A stretch of DNA of 64,000 nt from CALMEC01 sp964628685 (GCA_964628685.1 CAZVNM010000004.1:124001-188000); one strand, 5' to 3'; shown: positions 35,024 to 43,970, counted from the first letter of the stretch. The notes: generated by a model from the letters alone, not told the origin. Numbers and translations are program-made.

Positions 35024-35956
35024 TCACGTCGTGCGGTCGTCGGGTCGCTCACCGCGGCGACCGGTGGCGACCAGCTGCGGGCCACGACCGGTCAGCTCGA
35101 GGACCCGCGCCAGTGGAACGAGCCCCACCGTGAGCAGCCGACCGCGGGTCGCGGCGCCCGGGTTGATCTGCGGATCGAGACCGGGCGCGATGCTGAAGGC
35201 CATCGTCGACGGGTACCGCCATCCCCCACGCGCCCGTGCCTGCACGTGTTCGAACCCGGCGGCCCGCAGCACGTCCGCCAGCACGTCCGCCCGGAAGTGC
35301 CAGCGATGGCGACTGGGTTCCCAGCCGTGCCACCGACCCCGGAAGACCCGTGCCTCGAGGCTTCCCGGGTTGGGGACCATCACCACCACCTCGCTCCCGG
35401 GACGCAGCCGCTCACGGGTGGCGCGCAGCGTGGCCTCCGGGTCGGGCAGGTGCTCCAGCACGTGCGAGAAGAGCGCCGCGTCGAACCCCCCGGCGTCGGC
35501 GGGGAGGTCCTCGATGGTCGTCGCGATGACCCGCGCGATGCCGGCCAGCTGGCGCGCGGCGTGGTCGGCCTCGGTCGCATCGGGTTCGACCGCGGTGACG
35601 TCGAACCCGGCCCGTGCCAGCACGCGGGCACGGTTGCCGGCGCCGGCGCCCACGTCCAGCACGCTGATGCCGCGGTCCCACCGCTGCACCGCCGGGCGGA
35701 GCTCACCGCGCAGGATCGCATCGGCGACCCGGCGTCCGACGCCCTCCTCGGGCAGCACGGTGGACGCGGCCGGCGCACCCTCGTCGGCGTCCGAGAAGCC
35801 GATTCCGCAGCGACGGCATCGCAGGACCGTGACGGTCGGGCCGCCGGTGCGGTCGAACGCGTTGACCCACCGGCGAGCCATGCCGCCGCACCGCGGGCAC
35901 TGGACGACGGGGACGCGATGGAAGGTCGAGCGGCTCGGCATCGGGATGCCGAGCAT
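35024..35956 (-). CDS. Zn-ribbon class I SAM-dependent methyltransferase
   Basis: A 310 aa protein. An N-terminal zinc ribbon (C20, C23, C47, C50) precedes a Rossmann methyltransferase with motif I VLDVGAGAGNRARVLA, acidic motif II VTAVEPD and SHVLEHLPDPEATLR. The NPGSLEARVFRGRWHGWEPSRHRWHF stretch is typical of methyltransferases acting on sugars or polyketide-like small molecules. The substrate is not evident. It sits 30 bp from the BASS-type carrier in the same direction. Confidence 0.82.
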   Translation of the reverse strand: MLGIPMPSRSTFHRVPVVQCPRCGGMARRWVNAFDRTGGPTVTVLRCRRCGIGFSDADEGAPAASTVLPEEGVGRRVADAILRGELRPAVQRWDRGISVLDVGAGAGNRARVLARAGFDVTAVEPDATEADHAARQLAGIARVIATTIEDLPADAGGFDAALFSHVLEHLPDPEATLRATRERLRPGSEVVVMVPNPGSLEARVFRGRWHGWEPSRHRWHFRADVLADVLRAAGFEHVQARARGGWRYPSTMAFSIAPGLDPQINPGAATRGRLLTVGLVPLARVLELTGRGPQLVATGRRGERPDDRTT

Positions 35957-35986
35957 ATCGGCGCGATGTGCGCCGACGCCGTACCC

Positions 35987-37003
35987 TCAGCCGGGGGCGG
36001 CCCGGGCGTCCGGCGCGGGCGCCGGTGGGTCGTCGGCCGCCGCCTGCCGGCCGTACCGGGCGGCCAGCCATGCGCAGATCATGAGCTGCACCTGGTGGAA
36101 CACCATGAGCGGCAGCACGATCAGCCCCACCGGCTGGCCGGCGAAGATGATGGCGGCCATCGGCAGGCCCGTCGCGAGCGACTTCTTGGTCCCGCAGAAC
36201 TGGACGGTGATCGCGTCGGCGCGGTCGAACCGCATCGCGTCGGCCACCAGCCGCGTGAGCCACAGCATCAGCGCGACGAGGACCGTCGCGCCCACGATCA
36301 GCACGGCGATGTCCACGAGCCCCACGCGGGACCAGATGCCCTCGTTCACCCCCTTCGAGAAGGCGACGTAGACGACCAGGACGATCGTCCCGCGGTCGGT
36401 GAACTTCAGAATCCCCCGGTGATGGGTGACCCACCGGGCGGTGAGCGGCCGCGAGAGCTGCCCCACCACGAACGGCAGCAGGATCTGCAGGACGATGTCG
36501 ACGATGGCACCGCCGGAGATCTGGACGTCACCGGTCGTGGTGATGAGCGTCAGCACCAGGAGCGGTGTCAGGAGCACCCCCACGAGGTTGCTGGCCGAGG
36601 CGCTCACGATGGCCCCCGCCACGTTGCCGCGCGCGATCGACGTGAACGCGATCGACGACTGGACCGTGGACGGCACCAGGCACAGATAGAGGATCCCGAC
36701 GGCCAGCCCCTCCCCCAGAAGCGGCGACGACGCGTGGCGAAGCCCCACCCCGATCAGCGGGAACGCGACGAAGGTGAACGCGAGGATCACCAGGTGAAGT
36801 CGCCAGTGACGCAGGCCCGCGAGCGCCTCCTCGGGCGCCATCCGCGCGCCGTAGAGGAAGAAGAGCAGTGCGATGGCACCGATCACCACCCGATCCATCA
36901 CGTCGGCGAACGTCCCGGTCGCCGGGAGGACCGACGCCAGGACCACGGCGGCGATGATCGCGAGGATGAACCCGTCGATCCGCAACTTGGACAGAAGCCG
37001 CAT
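35987..37003 (-). CDS. Bile acid:sodium symporter family (SBF-like) transporter
   Basis: A 338 aa membrane protein of the BASS family with about ten helices. Recognisable motifs are LYGARMAPEEALAGLRHWRLH, LVPSTVQSSIAFTSIARGN (first crossover) and FCGTKKSLATGLPMAAIIF (second crossover). Bacterial YfeH-like members are poorly characterised sodium-coupled carriers. The C-terminus is a short Pro/Ala-rich tail. About 80 bp without a gene (37004-37086) separate it from the Tad operon's last gene. Confidence 0.88.
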   Translation of the reverse strand: MRLLSKLRIDGFILAIIAAVVLASVLPATGTFADVMDRVVIGAIALLFFLYGARMAPEEALAGLRHWRLHLVILAFTFVAFPLIGVGLRHASSPLLGEGLAVGILYLCLVPSTVQSSIAFTSIARGNVAGAIVSASASNLVGVLLTPLLVLTLITTTGDVQISGGAIVDIVLQILLPFVVGQLSRPLTARWVTHHRGILKFTDRGTIVLVVYVAFSKGVNEGIWSRVGLVDIAVLIVGATVLVALMLWLTRLVADAMRFDRADAITVQFCGTKKSLATGLPMAAIIFAGQPVGLIVLPLMVFHQVQLMICAWLAARYGRQAAADDPPAPAPDARAAPG

Positions 37004-37086
37004 CGGGCGAAGTCAACCTGATCGGTTGGGACGCAAGCCCGCGACGAGGACACGCCCGAACGTCGCGGCGGCCCGCGGCGTGTCCG

Positions 37087-37404
37087 TCATCGCCACCAGG
37101 TGGGAAGGCGCACCGTGATGCCGGTCGGCGGGCGTGTCCGCGGGCGGGGGGTCGGACGTGGCGGACGCGGCGGACGGATCCGCGGTGTGCGCGGCGCGGT
37201 CAGCGGATCGCCGAGCAGGCGGATGATCGGCGGGATCGGGTTGACCGGTGCACGGCGACTCGCACGGTGGTCTCGCAGGACGAGGAGTCCCACGAACATG
37301 ATGAGGACGACGAGCGTGGCCGCCAGGTACTCGGCGCCCGCCGCACCGCGCTGCCTCCGACACCGCCGCGCCCGCGCGGGCCGTGCATCGTCCCGGCCGC
37401 TCAC
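37087..37404 (-). CDS. Flp-type prepilin-like protein with proline-rich tail
   Basis: A 105 aa protein at the 3' end of the Tad operon. A basic leader (RRCRRQRG) is followed by AAGAEYLAATLVVLIMFVGL; RG|AAGAEY fits the class IVb prepilin cleavage motif G|xxxxEY. After one hydrophobic segment comes an Arg/Pro-rich tail (PRIRPPRPPRPTPRPRTRPP) instead of the short tail of usual Flp pilins. It could be a pilin, a TadE-like minor subunit or a wall-anchoring variant. Translation starts at GTG 37404, overlapping the tadC stop by 4 bp. Confidence 0.65.
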   Translation of the reverse strand: MSGRDDARPARARRCRRQRGAAGAEYLAATLVVLIMFVGLLVLRDHRASRRAPVNPIPPIIRLLGDPLTAPRTPRIRPPRPPRPTPRPRTRPPTGITVRLPTWWR

Positions 37405-38255
37405 GGTGCCGCTCCGGTCACGCCGCCGATCTGGCCGACGAGCTGGATCACCATCACCCCGATGATGAGAAGGAGCGAGGCCGGCACCATCACCATCGCC
37501 ACCACCAGCTGCACCTTGGGGGCGGCCTTCGCCGACTGTTCGCGGATCGCCTGGGAGCGGTTGGCGCGAAGGAGCTCGGCCTGCCGGGCGAGCGCGGCGT
37601 TGACCGGCGTCCCCAGTTCCTCCGCCTGAAGCAGTGCGCTCACGAGCCCGGTGAGCTCGGCGGTGCCGGTCCTGGCGGCGAGGTCCCGGTAGGCCTCGCG
37701 ACGCGGTGTGCCCAGATCGAGCTGTCCCAGCATCACGCGCACCTCCTCCACGCAGGCGCCGTCCAGCCGGCGGGCGGCGTGACGAAGCGCGGGTTCGAGC
37801 GCGAGTCCGGCATCGGCGCAGAGCACGACGACGTCGATGAGGTCCGGCAGTTGGATCACGATCGCCCGGCGCCGCTCACGTGCCCGCCGCCCGATCCATG
37901 CGGCCGGAAGACCCCAGCCGCAGGCCGCGAGCCCCAACCCCAGCGGGATGCCGAGCGGGCTGACCGTGCAGACGACGCCACCGATCCCGAGCCCCAGGAC
38001 CACGAACCCGGCGCGGGCGCGCGCGATGTCGTCGACGAACCGCGCATCGCCAATCGCGGCCGCCACCAGGTCCGCACGCACCCGGGCCGACATCCCCCGT
38101 GTGCACAGGGCGGCGGGGGCGGGGATCCGTGCGGCCCGCCGGAGCATCGCCACCACCGGCTCGTCCCTGTGAGCCCGCGTCGGCCGCCGCCTGCGCGCGC
38201 CGATCGCCGCCGCCAGCACCGCGCAGGTCCACAGGAGCAACGGGTTCTGTGTCAT
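37401..38255 (-). CDS. tadC: Tad pilus inner-membrane protein TadC
   Basis: A 284 aa type II/IV secretion F-domain protein. N-terminal and central helices surround the cytoplasmic domain (LIDVVVLCADAGLALEPALRHAARRL, then ALLQAEELGTPVNAALARQAELLR). It ends with KVQLVVAMVMVPASLLLIIGVMVIQL. It partners TadB at the pilus base. The ATG at 38255 gives the usual family length. It is separated from tadB by 46 bp and overlaps the pilin-like gene. Confidence 0.87.
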   Translation of the reverse strand: MTQNPLLLWTCAVLAAAIGARRRRPTRAHRDEPVVAMLRRAARIPAPAALCTRGMSARVRADLVAAAIGDARFVDDIARARAGFVVLGLGIGGVVCTVSPLGIPLGLGLAACGWGLPAAWIGRRARERRRAIVIQLPDLIDVVVLCADAGLALEPALRHAARRLDGACVEEVRVMLGQLDLGTPRREAYRDLAARTGTAELTGLVSALLQAEELGTPVNAALARQAELLRANRSQAIREQSAKAAPKVQLVVAMVMVPASLLLIIGVMVIQLVGQIGGVTGAAP

Positions 38256-38301
38256 CGCGCGCCCTCCGCGACCACGCACCACAGGCGCATGACGGGTCGG
38301 C

Positions 38302-39177
38302 TCATCCGACCGCCCCCTCCACGCGGACGAGCCGTCGCACGAGGACGACCCCCAGCACCTCGAGGAGCGTCGCGACGACGAGAAGTGCCTGACCCGGTCC
38401 GGCACCGAGCGTCCGCTGGAGCGTCCCCGGGGCGGCCACCTCGACCACCACGCCCGCCACGAGCGGCAGTCCGGCGACGAGCCACGCCGACATGCGTGCC
38501 TGGGCGGTGACGCTGCGCGCCTCGCGCTCAAGCCGCGTGCGCTCGTCCAGACGCCCGGCCAGGTCGGCCAGGCCGCGGGCCAGGTCACCGCCCACCGTGC
38601 GCTGGATCACGATGGCCGTCACCATCATGCGCATCGCAGGAGCCGGCACCCGCAGGCACAGTGCATCCAGGGCACCGTCCACCCGGGCACCCAGCGCCAG
38701 CTCCCGCGACAGGCGAGCGAACTCCCCGGCCACGGGTTGGGGCAGGTCACGCGCGGCCCGCGCCACCGCCTGTGACAGTGAGAGCCCGGCGCCGAGCGCG
38801 CCCGAGAGCAGCTGCGCGACCAGCGGCAGCTGCGCGGTCACACGCTCCACGTACCGCCGATCGGCCGACCGGACAACGGTCGTGGCACAGGCGACCACCA
38901 CCGCCGCCACGAGGATGCCGCCGACCCACGACCCGAGCACCAGCCAGACCGTACCGCCGACCGCGATGGCGCCGACGGCGACCGACAGGACGAACAGCTG
39001 CGGGCTCATCCCCACCCCCGCCCGGCCGAGCGACCCGGCGAGCGAGCGTCCCAATGGGCTCGCCGCGAACCGCGACGGACGCCGCGTGGTCGTGCGGTCG
39101 CGAAGGACGCCGCGCACCCCGGCCGCGCCGGTCATGACCGCGGCGGCGGCAAGAAGCGGTGCGAGTGCCGGGTTCAC
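38302..39177 (-). CDS. tadB: Tad pilus inner-membrane protein TadB
   Basis: A 291 aa F-domain protein. Helices at the N-terminus and ~60-100 precede the conserved cytoplasmic segment (LPLVAQLLSGALGAGLSLSQAV, GGDLARGLADLAGRLDERTRL). Two C-terminal helices follow. It forms the platform for the TadA motor with TadC. The start at 39177 overlaps the tadA stop by 4 bp. Confidence 0.88.
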   Translation of the reverse strand: MNPALAPLLAAAAVMTGAAGVRGVLRDRTTTRRPSRFAASPLGRSLAGSLGRAGVGMSPQLFVLSVAVGAIAVGGTVWLVLGSWVGGILVAAVVVACATTVVRSADRRYVERVTAQLPLVAQLLSGALGAGLSLSQAVARAARDLPQPVAGEFARLSRELALGARVDGALDALCLRVPAPAMRMMVTAIVIQRTVGGDLARGLADLAGRLDERTRLEREARSVTAQARMSAWLVAGLPLVAGVVVEVAAPGTLQRTLGAGPGQALLVVATLLEVLGVVLVRRLVRVEGAVG

Positions 39178-40433
39178 GAGCCGGCCTCCCGACGCGCGGC
39201 CCGGTGGACCGAACGCTCCCAGTCGAGCATCGCCGCGTTCCAGACGAACCCGCCGTCCCGCTCGTCGCCGTCGCGCTCACCATCCGCGACCGCGTCGTCG
39301 TGGTCGGCGGCGCGAACCACCGGCTCGAGCACCGCGGTGCCGGCCTGCGGACGCACCGCCGCGATCTCGACGATGCGGCGCGCGCCGTCCGATGCGCGCG
39401 CCTGATGCACGACCAGGTCGATGGCGTGGGCGACCTGGTCGGCGACCGCGGCGAAGGGGATCTCGACATCGCCCATCAGCGCGAGGGTCTGGAGCCGCCG
39501 GATGGCGTCCTCGCAGGACGACGAGTGGATCGTCGAGAGCGATCCCTCGTGACCGGTGGTCATGGCGGCCAGCATGTCGACGGCTTCGCCGCCGCGCACC
39601 TCGCCCACCACGATGCGATCGGGACGCATCCGCAGTGCGTTTCGCACGAGCGCGCGGATGGTGATGGCGCCCCGCCCCTCGATGCTTGCCGGCCGGCTCT
39701 CGAGCCGCACCACGTGCGGCAGCGACAGTCGCAGCTCGGCGGCGTCCTCGATGGTGATGACGCGTTCGTGATCCGGGATGAACGCGGCCATCGCCGCGAG
39801 GGTCGTGGTCTTGCCGCTGCCGGTTCCACCCGTCACGAGCACGTTGCGCCGTGCGAGGACCGCGGCACGCAGAAGCTCGAGCATCCGCGCGCTGAGGGTG
39901 CCGAACCCCACGAGTGCCTCGGCGTCGATGCCGCGGTCGCCGAAGCGGCGGATGGTGAGGCTGGGTCCGTCCAGGCTGAGCGGCGGGATGATCGCGTTGA
40001 TGCGCGAACCGTCGGCCAGGCGCGCGTCGACCATGGGGCTCGCCTCGTCCACGCGGCGACCGAGCGGCGCGAGCACCCGGTCGATCACGTGCATCAGGTG
40101 GGCGTCGTCGTCGAACCGGATGCCCGCCCGGGTGATGCGCCCGTCCCGCTCGATGAAGACGTCGGCGGGTCCGTTGACCATGATCTCGGTGATCGACGGG
40201 TCGCGAAGCATCGGCTCGAGCGGGCCGAGTCCGAGGGTCTCATCCAACACGCTCTGGATGGCCTGTGCACGGACCGCCGCGGGAAGGAGCAGGCGTTCCT
40301 CCTCGATGACGTCGACGCACAGCCCCGAGAGCACATCGCGGCTGGGGGCGTCGGCCAGTTGGGCGGCCCGCTGGGCGACGCGGGTGCGCAGATGGGCCAC
40401 CAGTCCGGGCTGGGGACGGGCGATGGCGCTCAT
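39174..40433 (-). CDS. tadA: Tad pilus assembly ATPase TadA/CpaF
   Basis: A 419 aa secretion ATPase that powers pilus extension and retraction. The N-terminal domain carries DPSITEIMVNGP. Walker A GGTGSGKTTT, the Asp box ITIEDAAELRLSLPHVVRLE and Walker B RIVVGEVRGGEAVDML with HEGSLSTIHS are complete. An acidic C-terminal extension (AADHDDAVADGERDGDERDGG) is unusual. The ATG at 40433 overlaps the tadZ-like gene by 4 bp. Confidence 0.93.
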   Translation of the reverse strand: MSAIARPQPGLVAHLRTRVAQRAAQLADAPSRDVLSGLCVDVIEEERLLLPAAVRAQAIQSVLDETLGLGPLEPMLRDPSITEIMVNGPADVFIERDGRITRAGIRFDDDAHLMHVIDRVLAPLGRRVDEASPMVDARLADGSRINAIIPPLSLDGPSLTIRRFGDRGIDAEALVGFGTLSARMLELLRAAVLARRNVLVTGGTGSGKTTTLAAMAAFIPDHERVITIEDAAELRLSLPHVVRLESRPASIEGRGAITIRALVRNALRMRPDRIVVGEVRGGEAVDMLAAMTTGHEGSLSTIHSSSCEDAIRRLQTLALMGDVEIPFAAVADQVAHAIDLVVHQARASDGARRIVEIAAVRPQAGTAVLEPVVRAADHDDAVADGERDGDERDGGFVWNAAMLDWERSVHRAARREAGS

Positions 40434-41230
40434 CGGCGTCCCTCCAACACCGCGTCGAGGGCGTCGAGCAGCGGCTGTCGCCGGCCGCGGGGTGCGCGTC
40501 CGGCCGCGATCTGACGCGCATCGCGGGGCCGGCGGGGGATCTCGACAACGGGCCGCGCACCGCACACGCGCGCGAACGCACGCGTGCTGAGTTCCTCGTC
40601 CCGCACGACGTGGTTGACGACGAGGCGTGTGCGCGGACCCAGCTCGGCGACCAGTGCCGCCGCACCCCGGGCGCTTCGCACGGAGGGGGTCGCGATCACG
40701 ATCACGCGGTCGGCCAGACGCGCCGCCGACGCGAGGTGGGCCGCGCTCGCACGTCCGGCGTCGATCACCACCTGGTGTCCGTCGGCCGCCGCCCCGATGA
40801 GCCGTTCGATCATCTCCGCGCTCCACTGCTCGGCGGCGTGCGCGCTTCCCGGTGAGAGCAGCAGGGCCACCCCCTCCACCGGGGGCGTCGCGACCATGGC
40901 GAGGTGCTCCGGCGCGAGCTCGTCGATGACCGCCACCAGATCGTGCAGCGTCCGGTCGCGCGGGACCCCCCACGCACCGTGGACGTCACCCCAGACGAGG
41001 TCCAGGTCGATCAGGAGCACCCGGCCCTCGCGGCGCGCACCCACGAGCGCCAGACCGCTTGCGACCGTGCTCGCGCCCACGGCACCGGCGGCGCCCACCA
41101 CCAGCGTCACACCACCGCCACGCAGCGGGGGTCCGGTGGGCTCCGATGTGGCGCGCCAGGTGTCGACCTCGTCGAACCGTTCGACACCCGGGTCGAGAAG
41201 CGCCTTCCAGGGGTCGGTCTCGCCGGTCAC
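40430..41230 (-). CDS. tadZ: CpaE/TadZ-like ParA-family ATPase
   Basis: A 266 aa ParA/MinD-like protein that positions Tad machines, probably at a pole. The Walker A loop is degenerate (VVGAAGAVGASTVASGLALVG), lacking the usual lysine pair but keeping GxSTVA, as in TadZ. LLIDLDLVWGDVHGAWG is the A'/switch region. VIDAGRASAAHLASAARLADRVIVIATP is Walker B-like. The receiver domain of long CpaE proteins is absent. It is coupled by 4 bp overlaps to both neighbours. Confidence 0.82.
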   Translation of the reverse strand: MTGETDPWKALLDPGVERFDEVDTWRATSEPTGPPLRGGGVTLVVGAAGAVGASTVASGLALVGARREGRVLLIDLDLVWGDVHGAWGVPRDRTLHDLVAVIDELAPEHLAMVATPPVEGVALLLSPGSAHAAEQWSAEMIERLIGAAADGHQVVIDAGRASAAHLASAARLADRVIVIATPSVRSARGAAALVAELGPRTRLVVNHVVRDEELSTRAFARVCGARPVVEIPRRPRDARQIAAGRAPRGRRQPLLDALDAVLEGRR

Positions 41231-41868
41231 GGCGCCACCTCGGTGGCGGGCGCGTCGTCGAACGGCCGCACGATCACGCGCACACCGGCCTGATCGCCGG
41301 CACCGCTCAGTGCCAGGGCCTCGTCGGCGCTCACCCGCAGAAGGAGCGCCTCCTGGGATTGCGTGTCGCCCTCCTGTGCCGTCACCACCGCGATCACCTC
41401 GGCGTTGCGCACCACGAGCCGCACCCGTCCGGTGACCGCATCCGGTGCGGCCACGTCCACCCGTGCGCCGGGAACGAGCGCCGCGACGGTGGCGCCGGCC
41501 GCCGAAGCCGGGATGGAGACGGCGCGTTCGTCGGCCTCCAGCGGGCGCGGGCCGATGGCGGGATCGCCGCCGAGCGCCGCCTGGGTGATGGCCTCACCGG
41601 CGCGGACCGGCGTAACGAGCATGCGTCCCGCGACGTCGTCCGGGCCGAGCAGCTGTCCCGGAAGGGCGGCACCCGCCGGGATCATCAGCACCTCGAGGTC
41701 GGTGTCGGCCGGCCGGGATCCCGCCGTCAGGTCGCGTGCGGCCACCAGGACCGGCTCGGTCGGTCCGGACGCGGCGGCCCGCATCGTGGCGATCGCCGCC
41801 AGCAGGGCGAGCGCGCCGGCCACCACCAACCACGTGGAGGGCCGTCTGCGAAGCAGTCGTCCGATCAC
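41227..41868 (-). CDS. cpaB: CpaB/RcpC-like SAF-domain pilus protein
   Basis: A 213 aa protein with a basic start, one membrane helix (TWLVVAGALALLAAIATM) and an extracytoplasmic SAF domain (VLVAARDLTAGSRPADTDLEVLMIPA...MLVTPVRAGEAITQAAL). In diderms this protein works with the secretin; here it more likely contacts peptidoglycan or the pilus channel. GTG at 41868 is chosen because it precedes IGRLLRRRPSTWL, has GGGGGCGGAG upstream and overlaps the previous stop as GTGA. Confidence 0.82.
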   Translation of the reverse strand: MIGRLLRRRPSTWLVVAGALALLAAIATMRAAASGPTEPVLVAARDLTAGSRPADTDLEVLMIPAGAALPGQLLGPDDVAGRMLVTPVRAGEAITQAALGGDPAIGPRPLEADERAVSIPASAAGATVAALVPGARVDVAAPDAVTGRVRLVVRNAEVIAVVTAQEGDTQSQEALLLRVSADEALALSGAGDQAGVRVIVRPFDDAPATEVAP

Positions 41869-42437
41869 GACTCCGCCCCCTCGTCCGCGCGTGGGTCGAC
41901 CGCGCCGCCGCAGCGCCGACACGCCCAGCCGGGTGCGCCACCGCGCGCACACCAGGTGCACGGCGTCCATGCGCAGGTGGCCCACCGTGCGAGCGTGACG
42001 GGACGAAGCGCCGGGACCGGGATCTCACGCCGGCCCCACGGTCGCGTGGGTGCGTCGGTGACCACGTCCGGTCCGCAGCAGAGCACCTCGAGCGCGCGCA
42101 CCACCGCGTCGTGCTCGGCGCCGGCGAGCGCGGCGGCCATGCCGATGCTCCACGCGGCGGCGTCCTCGTCGTCTGGCAGCGTGATGACCGCCGCGCCCAT
42201 CGCGCGCACGACCTCCGGAAGCGCGGCGGCCTGCGGGTCGGCCCGCGCGGTTCGCGCCAACACGACGACCGGTCCGTCGACCGCCGCCAGCGCTTCGACC
42301 GCGGCGGCGCGGTCGATGGCCCCGGGACCGCGCACACCCAGCCGTCGCCGGCCGCGGGGAACCGCGCGCAACCCGGCCACCGCGCGGGTGCCGAGGATGC
42401 CCGCCAGGTGCTCGTCGACCACCACGGTCGTCGCCAT
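41865..42437 (-). CDS. Uncharacterised Tad-operon protein with C-terminal zinc ribbon
   Basis: A 190 aa protein of unknown function, not recognised as a known Tad component. The first ~125 residues are hydrophobic-alternating and could fold as a Rossmann-like domain (GPVVVLARTARADP, GAAVITLPDDED). The last 45 residues hold two Cys pairs (CTWCARGG and CRRCGGAV) typical of a zinc ribbon. It is coupled to the kinase gene (TGATG) and to cpaB (GTGA), so it belongs to the operon. Confidence 0.6.
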   Translation of the reverse strand: MATTVVVDEHLAGILGTRAVAGLRAVPRGRRRLGVRGPGAIDRAAAVEALAAVDGPVVVLARTARADPQAAALPEVVRAMGAAVITLPDDEDAAAWSIGMAAALAGAEHDAVVRALEVLCCGPDVVTDAPTRPWGRREIPVPALRPVTLARWATCAWTPCTWCARGGAPGWACRRCGGAVDPRADEGAES

Positions 42438-43099
42438 CACGCCACCTCCCCGGGCCACGGGTCGTGGACCGGCAGCATGACCGTCACCACCGTCCGCGTC
42501 GCGCGACGTCCGAACGTGACCGACCCACCGTGGCGCGCCACGATCGCCTCGACGATCCGCAGGCCCATCCCCCATCCGCTGCGGGGCCGATCGGCGCCCC
42601 CGCCGTCGCTCACCGAGAGGCGCACCCACGAACCCCGCCGTGTGAGGCGCACCAGCACCGTCCCGCCGTGTGCGCTCGCGGCGATGGCGTTGAGCACGAG
42701 GTTGTCGACCACCCGTCGCATCTCGTCGGCGCAGGCGCTCACCAGCTGCCGACCGGGATCGGTGACGCAGCCGAGCGCGATCGAGCGCTCGCCTGCGACG
42801 CCCTCGTGCCGGTCGCCCGCCTCGTGGACGAGGCCGGCCAGGTCGACCGTCACCGCTGACGGCGTGACGTCCTCGCCCTCCAGGGCGCGACGCACCCGTT
42901 CGATCGCGAGGACGATGCGCTCGACCTCACCGTCGACGCACCGCAACCGGTCGATCGTCCCGTCCGAGGCGCGACCGGCGCGCACGATCGCATGGCACTG
43001 GCCGCGGATGACGGCGAGCGACCCGCGGATGTTGTGCAGCTCGCCGGCCGCGGGCGTGACCGTCGGTCGGTGGTCGTGGACCACGATCTGCGTCGCCAT
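42437..43099 (-). CDS. Soluble sensor histidine kinase in the Tad operon
   Basis: A 220 aa compact kinase with no membrane segment and no separate sensor domain. A DHp-like helix carries GELHNIRGSLAVIRGQ with the candidate phospho-histidine. The HATPase_c domain shows the N box DNLVLNAIAA, the G1 box SDGGGADRP and the G2 region GWGMGLRIVEAIVARHGG. The ATG at 43099 has GGAGGGG upstream and shares one base with the regulator's stop. It presumably phosphorylates the upstream-encoded regulator. Confidence 0.82.
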   Translation of the reverse strand: MATQIVVHDHRPTVTPAAGELHNIRGSLAVIRGQCHAIVRAGRASDGTIDRLRCVDGEVERIVLAIERVRRALEGEDVTPSAVTVDLAGLVHEAGDRHEGVAGERSIALGCVTDPGRQLVSACADEMRRVVDNLVLNAIAASAHGGTVLVRLTRRGSWVRLSVSDGGGADRPRSGWGMGLRIVEAIVARHGGSVTFGRRATRTVVTVMLPVHDPWPGEVA

Positions 43100-43851
43100 C
43101 ACCCCTCCTCCGGAAGCAGCCGGTAGCCGACGCCCCAGACGTTGCACAGCCACCGTTCCAGACCGGCGGCCCGCAGCTTGGCGCGCAGCCGGCTGACGTG
43201 GGTGTCCAGCGTGCGCGTCCGCATCACGTGGTTGAACCCCCAGACCTCACGCATGAGCTCGGCCTTGTTGAACACGCGCGCGGGGTCGCGGGCGAGGACC
43301 GAGATCAGGCCGAACTCCTTGCTCGACAGGTGGAGCGTGCGTCCGTGGACGGTGGTGTGCAGCGCACGGCGGTCGAGCACCAGCGGCCCGATCTCGACGG
43401 TGCCGCGCGGACCGGTGCCGTCGCTTCGCCGCAGCGCCGCCCCGACGCGCGCGAGAAGCTCCGCGTAGACGAAGGGCTTCGTCACGTAGTCGTCGGCGCC
43501 CCGGTCGAGCGCCCGCACCACGCTGTGCGAATCGCTGCGACCCGTCAGCATGACGATTGCCATTGACGAGTTCCAACGACCGTCGCGGTCGCCCTCGCGC
43601 AGGGTGCTCACCACCTCCAGTCCCGGCATGTCCGGCAGGCCGTGATCGATGATCGCCACATCGGGATGGATGTCGGCGGCCATGCGAAGCGCCTGCGCCC
43701 CGGTGGAGGCCACGCTCACCGTGTAGCGGTCGTCACAGAGGTTCTCCAGGAGGGCGTCCGCGACGAGCGGGTCGTCCTCGACCACAAGTGCGCGGCGACG
43801 TCGTTCACCGATCTCGGTGATCGCATCGCCGGCGAGATCTGTCCTTCCCAT
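43099..43851 (-). CDS. OmpR/PhoB-family response regulator of the Tad operon
   Basis: A 250 aa regulator. The receiver domain (~18-140) has the acidic pair VVEDD, the phosphorylated Asp in VAIIDHGLPDMPG and the Lys in DDYVTKPF. The winged-helix domain follows (LHLSSKEFGLISVLARDPARVFNKAELMREVWG, RTLDTHVSRLRAKL, VWGVGYRLLPEEG). The ATG at 43851 has GAGGA upstream. It precedes the kinase in one transcript with the pilus genes, which suggests that it controls their expression. Confidence 0.92.
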   Translation of the reverse strand: MGRTDLAGDAITEIGERRRRALVVEDDPLVADALLENLCDDRYTVSVASTGAQALRMAADIHPDVAIIDHGLPDMPGLEVVSTLREGDRDGRWNSSMAIVMLTGRSDSHSVVRALDRGADDYVTKPFVYAELLARVGAALRRSDGTGPRGTVEIGPLVLDRRALHTTVHGRTLHLSSKEFGLISVLARDPARVFNKAELMREVWGFNHVMRTRTLDTHVSRLRAKLRAAGLERWLCNVWGVGYRLLPEEG

Positions 43852-43879
43852 CGTTCCTCACCCGTTCGAAGTGCCGAAC

Positions 43880-43902
43880 GCGTGGGGGAAAATCACCCAC
43901 GC
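43880..43902. promoter_or_regulatory. Inverted repeat upstream of the Tad operon
   Basis: GCGTGGG (43880-43886) and CCCACGC (43896-43902) flank a 9 nt A-rich loop in the 119 bp between the DUF192 gene and the response-regulator start. On the minus strand it could be a terminator for the DUF192 gene or an operator/leader hairpin for the pilus operon. Confidence 0.4.
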
Positions 43903-43970
43903 ATTTGAACAAGTCCTGAGCGGGGTGAAACCTCCCCCCTTCGCGCGACGGAAGTTCGCTTGGAGCGGGT

